Below, piece after piece: positions 8,680 to 17,604 of a stretch of 64,000 nt of DNA. The DNA is from an uncultured bacterium. GTDB lineage: Bacteria > Cyanobacteriota > Vampirovibrionia > Gastranaerophilales > Gastranaerophilaceae. A program made the position numbers and the translations under genes. The notes under the pieces were generated by a model that had not been told where the DNA came from, ran no database searches, and saw only the letters and a program-made list of their open reading frames with translations. The stretch lies in the NCBI GenBank assembly GCA_949282195.1, contig CASDOW010000008.1, forward strand, positions 18,907 to 82,906, written 5' to 3'. The stretch's first letter is position 1. Each line of letters starts with the position of its first letter.

Positions 8680-10298
8680 TGCCAAGCGCTTCTTTAAAAC
8701 TAGAATATCGTACAAAAATAATGGCGGTATTGAATAAATATAGAGATAATAAGCCGACAGATAATCGCATATTGCAAAAAGATATCGAGTTTATTAAATC
8801 TTTTGAAGATAAGAGTATTGTCTTAAAAATTCTATTGGATGAAATTATTGATATTAAGTCTGATTTCAGTAATATTTGTGCGGTTATGATAATTGAAGCA
8901 ATTGATGTTGATATTATTGAAAAGTATGCGTACGATTTTTTATCAAGAAAAGATGTTGCTGATGACAGAAAGTTCTTCTTTATTTCCATATTAAAACAAA
9001 AAGGTATTCAGTTTGATTATGATGAAATATCAAACTATGTTTCCAAACCCGACGAAATAGCGCAAAACGGGGTCAGAGATTTCCTTAACAATGCAACTTA
9101 TGACGCTGAAGCACAAATAGATTTATTAGATTTTTATCTTAACATTTCAAAAGATGAAAAATTATATCTGCTGAATAATTTAATTAATGAGTTTGAAGGC
9201 GATGATTTAGCTAACGCTTTTTCTTTATTGGCGCAGCTTGATGTTGAAGATGATGAAATAGAAATTATTTCAAATGGATTAATAAAGACAGATTCTCCTT
9301 ATTGTCTTGAGGGGTTGGAATATATTCTTAAAAATTATAATCTTAGCGATTTTTTAAAAAAGGCTTTAAAACAGGCATATAGAAAATTAAAATTCAAATA
9401 TCAGAATTTTAAAAATCTTTCTTTTTGCAAAGATTCTAAAGTTTTAAGATGTTATATGAGTTTTGTAGACGGTGAATCTAATTTTTCTCTCATTATTTCA
9501 AGAAGTAGAGATGATAATTCAATTGATACATTGCTTTTAACTGCAAATCTTAATAAAGGTATATCGGCTTGTGTTGGTTTTGGAAATATAAATATTGAAA
9601 ATTTAAAAGCGATAATACAAAGAACATTTGCAAATACCTTGCCTATTGAAATCAGCCCGATAGCTTTTAGGGGTTTGTGTGAATATTATTATTCAAAAAA
9701 TAAAACAACAAATAATAAATGTCCGTATGAATTTATTGTTTGGAAAAAAATGTTTTCAGATATTCAAGAATTGAATTATGATTTATCGGAATTTTTAAAT
9801 TCTAAGCTTGATACAATTAATTTGACCGAGCAAAAGGTAAGAAAGTTCATCTCGTCTAAAATGCTTGAAACTTGGTATTATTATCAAGGACAAGATAAAA
9901 AAATCGACAATATACTTGATTATATCGAAAATAACCATATTTCTAACATTGATGAATTAAAAAAATATGTATCAGATGAAATAGATAAAAATTTCATAAA
10001 TAATGATGAATTTATTTCTGAATTACAGACAAAACTTCTTCTACAAGCATATGCAGCTAAACAGGCGAATTTAAAAGTAAGCAGTGCTTGTGCTTATAGC
10101 ATGTGTTTTAAGAATAAATATACAAAAATGTTAATAGAATCTATTATTGATAAAAGCATTTATTATCATTTGAGCAATTGTTTATATGAAAAAGATGAAC
10201 TATTAAAAGAAAATATGTTTAAAAGACGACTTAATTCAAATTTTAGCAAAGAAGAATTGGAAAATTTAATGTCAAGATTAGAGGAAAAATGGTCTTAG
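8679..10298 (+). CDS. Helical-repeat protein of unknown function
   Basis: A ~539-aa cytoplasmic protein, rich in Asp/Glu/Lys/Leu, with a repeating pattern of short amphipathic helices in the first ~240 residues that resembles HEAT/ARM-like repeats. A more beta-like block (SNFSLIISRSRDDNSIDTLLLTANL) follows. I do not recognise a named family. I prefer the ATG at 8679, which overlaps the previous stop as TAATG, over the in-frame ATG at 8658. The end overlaps yqgF by 10 bases. Operon position with a zinc finger and yqgF suggests a conserved housekeeping or scaffolding role. Confidence 0.7.
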   Translation: MPSASLKLEYRTKIMAVLNKYRDNKPTDNRILQKDIEFIKSFEDKSIVLKILLDEIIDIKSDFSNICAVMIIEAIDVDIIEKYAYDFLSRKDVADDRKFFFISILKQKGIQFDYDEISNYVSKPDEIAQNGVRDFLNNATYDAEAQIDLLDFYLNISKDEKLYLLNNLINEFEGDDLANAFSLLAQLDVEDDEIEIISNGLIKTDSPYCLEGLEYILKNYNLSDFLKKALKQAYRKLKFKYQNFKNLSFCKDSKVLRCYMSFVDGESNFSLIISRSRDDNSIDTLLLTANLNKGISACVGFGNINIENLKAIIQRTFANTLPIEISPIAFRGLCEYYYSKNKTTNNKCPYEFIVWKKMFSDIQELNYDLSEFLNSKLDTINLTEQKVRKFISSKMLETWYYYQGQDKKIDNILDYIENNHISNIDELKKYVSDEIDKNFINNDEFISELQTKLLLQAYAAKQANLKVSSACAYSMCFKNKYTKMLIESIIDKSIYYHLSNCLYEKDELLKENMFKRRLNSNFSKEELENLMSRLEEKWS

Positions 10299-10702
10299 AA
10301 AAAAGAATTGTAGCTCTTGATATCGGAACAAAAAGGATTGGTGTTGCCGTTTCTGACGGCTTGGGCTTAGGAGCTGTTCCTTTAAAATTAATTATAAGAA
10401 AAAATGACAAGTCGGCGCTTGTTGAAATAAAAAAAATATGCAATGAATATAGAACAGATACAATTTTAATCGGTGTACCTTATAATATGGACGGTTCTTT
10501 GGGTTTTCAAGCAAAAAACTGTCTTGACTTTATAAAACCTTTGGAAAATGATTATATTATTTTAAAACAAGACGAAAGACTTTCATCGCAATGTGCAGAA
10601 GATATACTGAAGGCAAAAGGAAAAAAATATACAAAAAACAAAGGTATGGTTGATGTAACTGCAGCTTGCGTTATTTTACAGGATTATTTAGATAGTATTT
10701 AA
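10289..10702 (+). CDS. yqgF: YqgF/RuvX, putative pre-16S rRNA nuclease / Holliday junction resolvase-like
   Basis: The 137-aa protein has the RNase H-like fold signature of YqgF: ALDIGTKRIGVAVSD (first Asp), IGVPYNMDGS, the DERLSS segment, and a C-terminal VDVTAACVILQDYL with the last acidic residues. In E. coli the protein is required for 5' end processing of 16S rRNA; resolvase activity is reported for some homologues. It overlaps the upstream gene by 10 bases and is followed 13 bases later by a DUF1292 gene, the same pairing seen in many Firmicutes. Confidence 0.93.
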   Translation: MVLEKRIVALDIGTKRIGVAVSDGLGLGAVPLKLIIRKNDKSALVEIKKICNEYRTDTILIGVPYNMDGSLGFQAKNCLDFIKPLENDYIILKQDERLSSQCAEDILKAKGKKYTKNKGMVDVTAACVILQDYLDSI

Positions 10703-10715
10703 TAAGGAATAAACT

Positions 10716-11006
10716 ATGCAACAAGAACAAAACGCTCCACAAATTATTAAAACAATCGGTGAACAAGGTGAAGAAATTTTCATGAAACTTCTTGAAATTG
10801 TTACGGTTAATGATAAAGACTATGCTTTATTATCATTAGTTGAAGAAGATACTCTGCCTAATAGTGATAATGATGAAGATGAAATTGTAATAATGAGAAT
10901 GAATAAAACTGATGATGATTGTACTTTTGAAATAATTGAAGATGATGATGAATTTAATCTTGTCGCTCAAGCCATAACAGACGGCGATGAAATGGATGAA
11001 GAATAA
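10716..11006 (+). CDS. DUF1292 family protein (YrzB-like)
   Basis: A 96-aa, very acidic protein with the DUF1292 pattern: GEEIFMKLLEIVTVNDKDYALL, then VIMRM and CTFEIIEDDDEFNLVAQAI. The function of the family is unknown. Members are often encoded directly after yqgF, as here, and upstream of ruvX/mltG-like genes in Firmicutes. It is the last gene of the operon; a terminator begins at its stop codon. Confidence 0.8.
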   Translation: MQQEQNAPQIIKTIGEQGEEIFMKLLEIVTVNDKDYALLSLVEEDTLPNSDNDEDEIVIMRMNKTDDDCTFEIIEDDDEFNLVAQAITDGDEMDEE

Positions 11007-11031
11007 AAAGCCCTTTATTTAAGGGTTTTTT
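11006..11031. terminator. Bidirectional terminator between convergent genes
   Basis: AAAAGCCCTT and AAGGGTTTTT form a 10-bp stem (one G-T pair) with a TATTT loop and A/T runs on both sides. It serves the DUF1292 gene on the plus strand and the gene ending at 11030 on the minus strand. Confidence 0.75.
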
Positions 11032-12067
11032 ATATCATTGAAGTTATTTCGACTTCTTTTTGTCTTTCTTTCATGATTTTTGCTCTTTTATTTCTATATA
11101 ACATATCGCAGAAAGCTTCAATTCTTGTTATAAAACCTGCTTCTCCTGTGTGTTCGTCAATTGTTAGATTTAAAAGAGGCTTATTAAAGTTTCTTGATTT
11201 TCTTTTGATATCTTCAACCATTAAGCTATCCGGACCGCAGCCAAAGGCAGTCAGGGTGATTACTCCGTCTATTTTGTCATCTTGAAGATAATGACCTGCG
11301 CAGCCTGTCATTTCGTGTTGATTTGCCCAATATAGCGTAGAATTTAGAGAATTCATTCCGCCTTTTAATTGTTCTTGGGTAAGTTGATATGCGTTATATA
11401 CTCTTACATCCATTTTTTCGAGTTTTTTAAATATGTCCATACAGGTTCTTTTATCGTAGATGTTATAACCATGACCAATTAGAGCTATGCTTATGGGCTT
11501 ATCTTCTTTTTTTGGAGGAATTATAACTTGTCCTTTTTTGGCGTATTTCATTGCGTCATCAAAATCTAGTCCGTTTTGCACCATGACATTAAAATTGTTT
11601 TGTACGACAAATCCTGCATTTTGGGCTTCTTTTATAATTTTAGCGTCTTTAATATCAAATTGATTGGCAATTTCAGTTATAAAATCGATTAGGTTGTTAT
11701 TTTTTTCTGATTTATCAAGAGTTGCTTCGATTATATTGAAATCACCTTTTACAACATTTCTGATTAAATCGGGAAGTCCTCTTATTTTTGAACAGTTATA
11801 GATTTTGGGGGCAATAGACTGAATAGAAGGTACAAAGATATTTTTTATACCTTTGTCGATTAAATTTAATACATGTCCAACGTAGACTTTTATAGGCAAA
11901 CAAGTTTCCGTTACAACCAAAGAAGCCCCGTCTGATATGGTTTTTTTGGTTGTGGAATCAGATAAAACTATCTCAATTCCAAGCTTAGTAAAAAAGCCGT
12001 ACCAAAATGGAAAGTAATTGTAATATGACATGGCTTTTGGAATTCCGATAATTTTTTCTTTATTCAT
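11030..12067 (-). CDS. CoA-dehydratase-activase-related protein (DUF2229 type)
   Basis: The 345-aa protein resembles the DUF2229 domain, which accompanies activators of 2-hydroxyacyl-CoA dehydratases. It has conserved Cys/Gly sites that may hold an iron-sulfur cluster: TETCLPIKVYVGH, CSKIRGLPDL, GCAGHY, FGCGPDSL and DEHTGEAGFITRIEAF. The N-terminus GIPKAMSYYNYFPFWYGFF is typical of the family. No BcrAD/HgdC ATPase activator or dehydratase is next to it, so its partner must be elsewhere or its role differs. It is a single-gene unit convergent with the yqgF operon. Confidence 0.75.
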   Translation of the reverse strand: MNKEKIIGIPKAMSYYNYFPFWYGFFTKLGIEIVLSDSTTKKTISDGASLVVTETCLPIKVYVGHVLNLIDKGIKNIFVPSIQSIAPKIYNCSKIRGLPDLIRNVVKGDFNIIEATLDKSEKNNNLIDFITEIANQFDIKDAKIIKEAQNAGFVVQNNFNVMVQNGLDFDDAMKYAKKGQVIIPPKKEDKPISIALIGHGYNIYDKRTCMDIFKKLEKMDVRVYNAYQLTQEQLKGGMNSLNSTLYWANQHEMTGCAGHYLQDDKIDGVITLTAFGCGPDSLMVEDIKRKSRNFNKPLLNLTIDEHTGEAGFITRIEAFCDMLYRNKRAKIMKERQKEVEITSMI

Positions 12068-12208
12068 AAAATCTACCTAAAATTTGCTACAGGTTAATAA
12101 TACACTAAACAAAATAAAATAAAAAATTTAATATTTGTTACTTTTTTGATTTAAAATTAACAATTTTTTTGAAATTTTAGTTTTAATATAATACATAAGG
12201 GGAAAATA

Positions 12209-15124
12209 ATGTCTTTTCAATATATAAATCCGTATTTACAAAATCAATATTTGCAAAATCCTTATTTTGCACCGGTTAATTCGCAAAATTTATATCAAGC
12301 TCCTGTTCAATATTCTTATAATGGAGTTCAAAATCCTATTTATACAAGTTTTTATAATCAAAATACAATTTATCCTTATTTCCCTTTATATACGCCTCAA
12401 GCAGGCACAAATTATACTCAAATTGCACAGGCTAAATCTCCAAATGGAGAAGATTTATATTTGTATCAATTAAAAAATGGTCAAAAAGTTGCAATTATTC
12501 CAAGAAAAGACGAAGCAACAATCGTTAAAACCTTTTTAAACGGCGGTTCTATGAATGAAAATGATTCAATTCGCGGAATTAGCCATTGTATTGAACATTG
12601 TTTATTTAAAGGTTCATCTAAGCTTAAAGACGGAGATGTTTTCAGGTTAACAAGCTTAATGGGTGCATCAACAAACGCGTCAACTGATTTTGCTCAAACG
12701 GATTATTATATAAAAGCACCCTATATGAATGAAAAAGATTTAGCTAAAACTATCGAAATTCAAGGCGATATGATTTGTAATCCTGCTTTTGATAAAGACG
12801 CAATTGAATCTGAAAAAGGCCCGATTTGTTCTGAAATTTCTATGATTAACGATGTTCCTACTACCGTTGCTTTTGATAAAGCAATCAGAAATTTGTTTCA
12901 AATTGACTCTGATTCTTTAAATCTTGTTGCCGGTTCAATTCAAACAGTAACGAATTTAACAAGGGATGACATAGTAAATCATCATCAAACCTATTATACT
13001 CCTTCGGATTTATATACTGTTATTATTGGGGATGTTGACCCTAAAACAACAATTGAACAAGTAAGCAGGAATTTCACCTTGCCAAAAACAGGCATGTTTA
13101 GCGAAGCAAATAAGGTAAAACAAAAATTAACACCTATTCAGCAATCAAAAAGGGCGGATATAAGGTCATCTAAAACAAATTATACAACTTCAATAATTGC
13201 ATTTAGCGGCCCTACTCCAAAGGATGCAAAAGATTTTGTTATATTTAATGCTCTAAATTATTATTTAAAAACTTGTTCAAGTTCTTATTTAAAAACTTCA
13301 TTGGAAAAATTAAATGCTGCTTTTGATTCAAGTGTTCAAAAGGTGGGTTTAGATAAGGATGATCCATATGCAATTATGAATGTTATTATTTCAAATCCTA
13401 ATGATGAGCAAAAAACTCTGGATTTATTCTACGATTCAATTATAAAATTGCAATCAGCTTTATTGAGTGATGATGAAATTACATCTATTCAAAAATTTAT
13501 CCAAAAAAATACCGAGCTTCAAATGTGCGATAGCGAAAATATGTGTGATTTATTGGGTAAATGTTTAATGGACGGTTCTGTAGATTTATTTGCTAATTAC
13601 AAAGAAGTTGCTCAAAGTATAACAAAAGAAGATATCATGAATTTTGTTAAAAAATACTATGATTTAAATAAAGCTTCAATTGTTGTGGTTCATCCTATGA
13701 GTGTAAGCGTTGATGAAATTAACAGCAATTATCAAAATTCTAAATATTCAAACAAAACATCATTAAAAAAATCTCCTGCTGCAATTGTTTTTAAGGGAAA
13801 TAAAAAAGTTACAACCGATAAAGTTGAGCAATATAAATTGCCGAATAATACCCATTTAACACTTAATGATACAAATTCAAAGTTATGCGTGTTTAATTGG
13901 AGCGTAAACACTCCTCCTGTTAAACCCAAAAACCCCAATATTCCTGCGGTTTTATCTTATATGTTCCAAAAAGGCACAAACTATAAAAATCAAACTGAAT
14001 TGGAAAGATATAAAGAGCTAAATGGAATAGATGCCGATGTATATGTTAACGGAAAAAGTATTGAAATTAACGCTAATTGCTTACCTTCCGAGTCTGCCAA
14101 AACTTTGGCTTTATTAAATGAATTAATGTATAATCCTAACTTTACTCAAAGCGATTTTGAAGACGCAAAAAGATATGTTAAGGATATGTTAAAAGCGAGC
14201 GAAAAAGACGCAGGTTCAAATTTATTAGATAAAGTTTACCCTGGATATTTCCCGACTGTTGCTCAAAGATTAAGAAAAATCGATGAACTTACATTGGATG
14301 ATATTAGGGAATTTTGGAATGTTTTATTAAGCCATGCTTCATCATCTTTTGTTGCAACAATGCCAATGGATGAATATCCGTTTTTGAAAGATACTGTTGT
14401 TGAATATCAAAAGACTTCTGCAATTAATTTTAAGGACAACGTTCCAAAATTAACTCCGATTTTTCAGCCTAATTCTACTGAAACAATTGTTTATGATACA
14501 GATGATTTAAATCAAGCTCAAATTTGTAAGTCTTATGTTTTCCCTATGACAGGAAATATCGAAGATGAAGCAAAGTTTGAATTGGTTAACACAATTTTAG
14601 GCGGAAGCCCGAGTTCAAGATTGTTTAGCGACCTAAGAGAAAAACAAAATCTTGCATATAGCGTTTCATCTGCAATTCAGTCATTTGAAAATACGGGAAT
14701 TTTGACGTTGCAAATTCAAACAACAACAGACAATAAAGAACAAAATGCGATAAGCTATGATAACTTAAAGGCTTCTCTTGAGGGATTTAAGAAACACACC
14801 GATTTATTGTGTTTTGAATTAGTTGCTGATGAAGAATTACAAGCTGCAAAAATGAAATTAAAGCAAAATTTAATCGGTCAATGTCAAAATCCTCTTAGCG
14901 AAACTCAGCTTCTTGCAATGAATGCCCTAGAACCATATGGTATTAAAAGAATTGATAAATATTTTGAAGCAATTGATAAAATTACAAAAAAAGATATTCA
15001 AAATGCTGCAAAATATATATTTTCATATAAGCCTACTACCTCAATTTTAGCTAGCGAAGATACAATAAACAACCAAATGGATTATTTAAAAGAACAAGGT
15101 GTGGTTTTAAGAGCTGATAATTAA
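12209..15124 (+). CDS. M16-family (insulinase/pitrilysin-like) zinc metallopeptidase
   Basis: This 971-aa protein carries two M16 halves. The active half shows the inverted zinc motif HCIEH (residues 126-130) and the distal Glu in SEKGPICSEIS. The second half (GGSPSSRLFSDLREKQNLAYSVSS) is the non-catalytic partner domain. The first ~75 residues are unusual, rich in Gln, Asn, Tyr and Pro and of low complexity, with no hydrophobic signal peptide. The family degrades peptides in a closed chamber. A TATAAT box at 12187-12192 and a GGGG site precede the ATG. The full length suggests a single-chain, two-domain enzyme. Confidence 0.88.
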   Translation: MSFQYINPYLQNQYLQNPYFAPVNSQNLYQAPVQYSYNGVQNPIYTSFYNQNTIYPYFPLYTPQAGTNYTQIAQAKSPNGEDLYLYQLKNGQKVAIIPRKDEATIVKTFLNGGSMNENDSIRGISHCIEHCLFKGSSKLKDGDVFRLTSLMGASTNASTDFAQTDYYIKAPYMNEKDLAKTIEIQGDMICNPAFDKDAIESEKGPICSEISMINDVPTTVAFDKAIRNLFQIDSDSLNLVAGSIQTVTNLTRDDIVNHHQTYYTPSDLYTVIIGDVDPKTTIEQVSRNFTLPKTGMFSEANKVKQKLTPIQQSKRADIRSSKTNYTTSIIAFSGPTPKDAKDFVIFNALNYYLKTCSSSYLKTSLEKLNAAFDSSVQKVGLDKDDPYAIMNVIISNPNDEQKTLDLFYDSIIKLQSALLSDDEITSIQKFIQKNTELQMCDSENMCDLLGKCLMDGSVDLFANYKEVAQSITKEDIMNFVKKYYDLNKASIVVVHPMSVSVDEINSNYQNSKYSNKTSLKKSPAAIVFKGNKKVTTDKVEQYKLPNNTHLTLNDTNSKLCVFNWSVNTPPVKPKNPNIPAVLSYMFQKGTNYKNQTELERYKELNGIDADVYVNGKSIEINANCLPSESAKTLALLNELMYNPNFTQSDFEDAKRYVKDMLKASEKDAGSNLLDKVYPGYFPTVAQRLRKIDELTLDDIREFWNVLLSHASSSFVATMPMDEYPFLKDTVVEYQKTSAINFKDNVPKLTPIFQPNSTETIVYDTDDLNQAQICKSYVFPMTGNIEDEAKFELVNTILGGSPSSRLFSDLREKQNLAYSVSSAIQSFENTGILTLQIQTTTDNKEQNAISYDNLKASLEGFKKHTDLLCFELVADEELQAAKMKLKQNLIGQCQNPLSETQLLAMNALEPYGIKRIDKYFEAIDKITKKDIQNAAKYIFSYKPTTSILASEDTINNQMDYLKEQGVVLRADN

Positions 15125-15165
15125 TTTTATATGGATATTAAATTTTGATATTGTAGAATTATCCT

Positions 15166-16119
15166 ATGATAAAGGCTCAAAATTTAGTTAATTATCTTGC
15201 TTCTAAAAATTGTCTTAAGATAATTTGCGGTGCAAATAATGAAAATTATGATGAAATTAAAAAAATAGTTGCACTATATAGTTCGGCAGGCTGCAAATTT
15301 TTTGATATTAACGCTTCAAAAGAAGCAATCCTAGCTGCAATTGAGGGGTTGAAATACTCAAATTGTTATGATAGCGAGCATTTTATTTGCGTTAGTGTAG
15401 GTACAAAAGATGATGTTCATTTTAAAAAATGCAAAATAAACATTGATTTATGTAAGAAATGTGGAATTTGTCAGAAAGTATGCCCTCAAAGTGCAATTCA
15501 AGGCTTTAAAATTGATGAAAAAAAATGTATAGGCTGCCTAAAATGTAAAAACGCTTGCCCGGTTGGTGCTGTATCCGATTTTTGCATTGAAAAAGACTTT
15601 GACGATTATTTTGATTTATTTCCTTTGGTTGATTGTGTTGAATATCATATTTCAACGCCAAATCCTGATGAAATAATGCAAAAATGGCATAAATTAATCG
15701 AAAATTATAAAGGTTTAATTTCAATATGTATCAATCGATCAATTTTCGACGAGAAAACAACTCTTGATTTAATTAAAAAAATGATTGATATTTATCCTAA
15801 TTCTATGATTCAAGCAGACGGTAAGCCCATGAGCGGCAATAATAATGAATATAATACAACTCTTCAAGCGCTTGCTTTTGCTGATTTAATATTAAAATCC
15901 AAAATAAATTGCCCTGTGTTTTTATCTGGTGGCACAAATTTAAAAACAAAAGAGCTGTTGAAATTGTTTTCAATCGATGCAGCCGGTATTTCCATAGGAA
16001 GCTATGCCAGAAAAATTGTAAAAGATTATATAAATTTAGACGACTTTTTGCAAAATAAAAATAAGTTTAATGAGGCTCTTGTAATTGCAAAAGAGTTTGT
16101 TTTATCTGTTACTTCTTAG
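15166..16119 (+). CDS. ldpA: LdpA-like iron-sulfur protein
   Basis: The 317-aa protein has two [4Fe-4S] ferredoxin motifs (CKKCGICQKVCP and CIGCLKCKNACP, about residues 95-130). It is flanked by domains resembling cyanobacterial LdpA, including the QADGKPMSGN segment and a C-terminal GGTN..AGISIGSYAR block. In Synechococcus, LdpA senses redox state for the circadian clock. No kai or photosynthesis gene is visible here, so a redox-sensing or dihydroorotate-dehydrogenase-like role is more likely in this organism (inference). It is 42 bases after the M16 gene and may be co-transcribed with it. Confidence 0.75.
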   Translation: MIKAQNLVNYLASKNCLKIICGANNENYDEIKKIVALYSSAGCKFFDINASKEAILAAIEGLKYSNCYDSEHFICVSVGTKDDVHFKKCKINIDLCKKCGICQKVCPQSAIQGFKIDEKKCIGCLKCKNACPVGAVSDFCIEKDFDDYFDLFPLVDCVEYHISTPNPDEIMQKWHKLIENYKGLISICINRSIFDEKTTLDLIKKMIDIYPNSMIQADGKPMSGNNNEYNTTLQALAFADLILKSKINCPVFLSGGTNLKTKELLKLFSIDAAGISIGSYARKIVKDYINLDDFLQNKNKFNEALVIAKEFVLSVTS

Positions 16120-16150
16120 TATTTAATTGATTATTTAGCTTAATTTTTTA

Positions 16151-16179
16151 TTGACCTTCAAATGTCCTTGTAGTTTAAT
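16151..16179 (+). promoter_or_regulatory. Promoter of nadA
   Basis: TTGACC (5 of 6) at 16151-16156, a 17-base spacer and TTTAAT (5 of 6) at 16174-16179. The predicted start is near 16186; the ATG is at 16221 after an AGGAGCGAT site. Confidence 0.65.
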
Positions 16180-16220
16180 AGAATAATATACTGGCTTTTT
16201 CGCAAAATTGCAGGAGCGAT

Positions 16221-17141
16221 ATGAGTTTAATAGAAAAAATCAATAAATTAAAAAAAGAAAAAAATGCAATAATTTTAACACACTGTTATCAAAATATTGA
16301 GATAGATGAAGTTTCGGATTTTGTTGGTGATTCATTATATTTAAGTAAAATGGCTGCAAACACAAATGCTGATATAATTGTTTTTGCGGGCGTATATTTT
16401 ATGGCACAAAGTGCAAAATTGCTTTCACCCGATAAAAAGGTATTATTGCCAAATTTGAACTCAGGTTGTCAAATGGCAGATATGATTGATGTTGAAAATT
16501 TGAAACATTTTAAAGAAAAATATCCTGATGTTCCTGTTGTATGTTACATAAATTCAACGGCGGAAATTAAGGCGAATTGCGATATTTGCTGTACAAGTTC
16601 TAATGCAATTGAAGTTGTAAAAAATTTAAATACGGATAAAGTGCTTTTTGTTCCGGATAATTACCTTGGTAAATTTGTTGAAAGTAAGTTGAAAAATGTT
16701 GAAGTCATAACTTTTAATGGTTTTTGCCCAACTCATCTTAGAATTAGACCTTATGATATGATTGAAGCAAAGAAAAAATATCCGCAAGCGCTTATCTTGG
16801 CACATCCTGAGTGTCATCAAGATGTTGCAAAATTGGCTGATTTTGTCGGTTCTACAAAAGAAATAATGGAATTTGCAAAAAAATCTGATAATAAATTGTT
16901 TGTTATTGCAACCGAAAAAGGGGTTGTGGACAGATTAAACAGGGATTCTAAACTTCAAAATTGGAATAAGGAGTTTATTTTAATAGATGAAAATATAGTT
17001 TGTCCAAGTATGAAAATGAACACCCTTGAAGATATATACAGAACTCTCGATGAAGAAAAATTTGAAATTACTATTGATGTAAATGTTGCAAATAAAGCAA
17101 AAGAATGTATTGAAAAAATGCTTCTTTTAAACAATAAGTAG
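16221..17141 (+). CDS. nadA: Quinolinate synthase
   Basis: The 306-aa enzyme condenses iminoaspartate with dihydroxyacetone phosphate to give quinolinate for NAD synthesis, using a [4Fe-4S] cluster. Family motifs are AIILTHCYQ, VCYINSTAEIKANCDICCTSSNA, FVPDNYLGKFV, HPECHQDV, STKEIMEFA and VCPSMKMNTLEDIY. The three candidate cluster cysteines lie in DICCTSS, GFCPTHLR and VCPSMKM. The length is normal for the short NadA form. nadB and nadC are not adjacent, and the gene has its own promoter. Confidence 0.95.
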   Translation: MSLIEKINKLKKEKNAIILTHCYQNIEIDEVSDFVGDSLYLSKMAANTNADIIVFAGVYFMAQSAKLLSPDKKVLLPNLNSGCQMADMIDVENLKHFKEKYPDVPVVCYINSTAEIKANCDICCTSSNAIEVVKNLNTDKVLFVPDNYLGKFVESKLKNVEVITFNGFCPTHLRIRPYDMIEAKKKYPQALILAHPECHQDVAKLADFVGSTKEIMEFAKKSDNKLFVIATEKGVVDRLNRDSKLQNWNKEFILIDENIVCPSMKMNTLEDIYRTLDEEKFEITIDVNVANKAKECIEKMLLLNNK

Positions 17142-17148
17142 TTATTTA

Positions 17149-17177
17149 TTGCATAAAGTAATTGAAAAGTGTATAAT
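17149..17177 (+). promoter_or_regulatory. Promoter of the 17.2-18.4 kb gene pair
   Basis: A perfect TATAAT at 17172-17177 with TTGCAT (3 of 6) at 17149-17154 and a 17-base spacer. The AAGGGGGTG ribosome site and ATG 17204 follow. Confidence 0.5.
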
Positions 17178-17203
17178 TGTTTTGCAGCTAAGGGGGTGTT
17201 GTT

Positions 17204-17581
17204 ATGATTTTCGGTTTTAACAATTTTAATCGGTCCCAATTCAACAGTTTTAAAAAAAGCCAATATAATAAAATTTATGCTCATGAGGCTCAACATAAGG
17301 CAAAGGGTGGTTCGCTTGCTGGGCCCATAGTTATAGAAAAGGATAGCAGAGGTGTTCCGATAGGCGGGCATGTTGATATTAAAATGCCTTCGATTGATAA
17401 GACAAACCCTGATAATACAATTAAAGATGCCAAAACGGTTATTTCTTCTGCTCTTGCACCTTTCGACCCTTCAAGTCAGGATTTAAAAGTTGCGGGCGAG
17501 GCAAAAACAATTTTAGCTCAAGCTCAAAAAATCAAGAATGATAAACAAAAGGTTGAGCATAAGCTAAATTACTATGCATAA
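17204..17581 (+). CDS. SprA-related putative metalloprotease domain protein
   Basis: A 125-aa protein with an HEAQH zinc-protease motif (HExxH) near residue 27, followed by KGGSLAGPIVIEKD, GVPIGGHVDIKM and a helix-rich end (ISSALAPFDPSSQDLKVAGEA). This matches the core of the SprA-related family (PF12118 type), including the conserved GGHV and LAPxxPSxQD blocks. Family members are usually longer; here the protein is almost only the core, with a Phe/Asn-rich start. No signal peptide is seen. It is 23 bases upstream of the M48-like gene and probably shares its transcript. Catalytic activity is inferred from HExxH only. Confidence 0.7.
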   Translation: MIFGFNNFNRSQFNSFKKSQYNKIYAHEAQHKAKGGSLAGPIVIEKDSRGVPIGGHVDIKMPSIDKTNPDNTIKDAKTVISSALAPFDPSSQDLKVAGEAKTILAQAQKIKNDKQKVEHKLNYYA

Positions 17582-17604
17582 AAAAGAATAAGGAGAGGAA
17601 TTTA

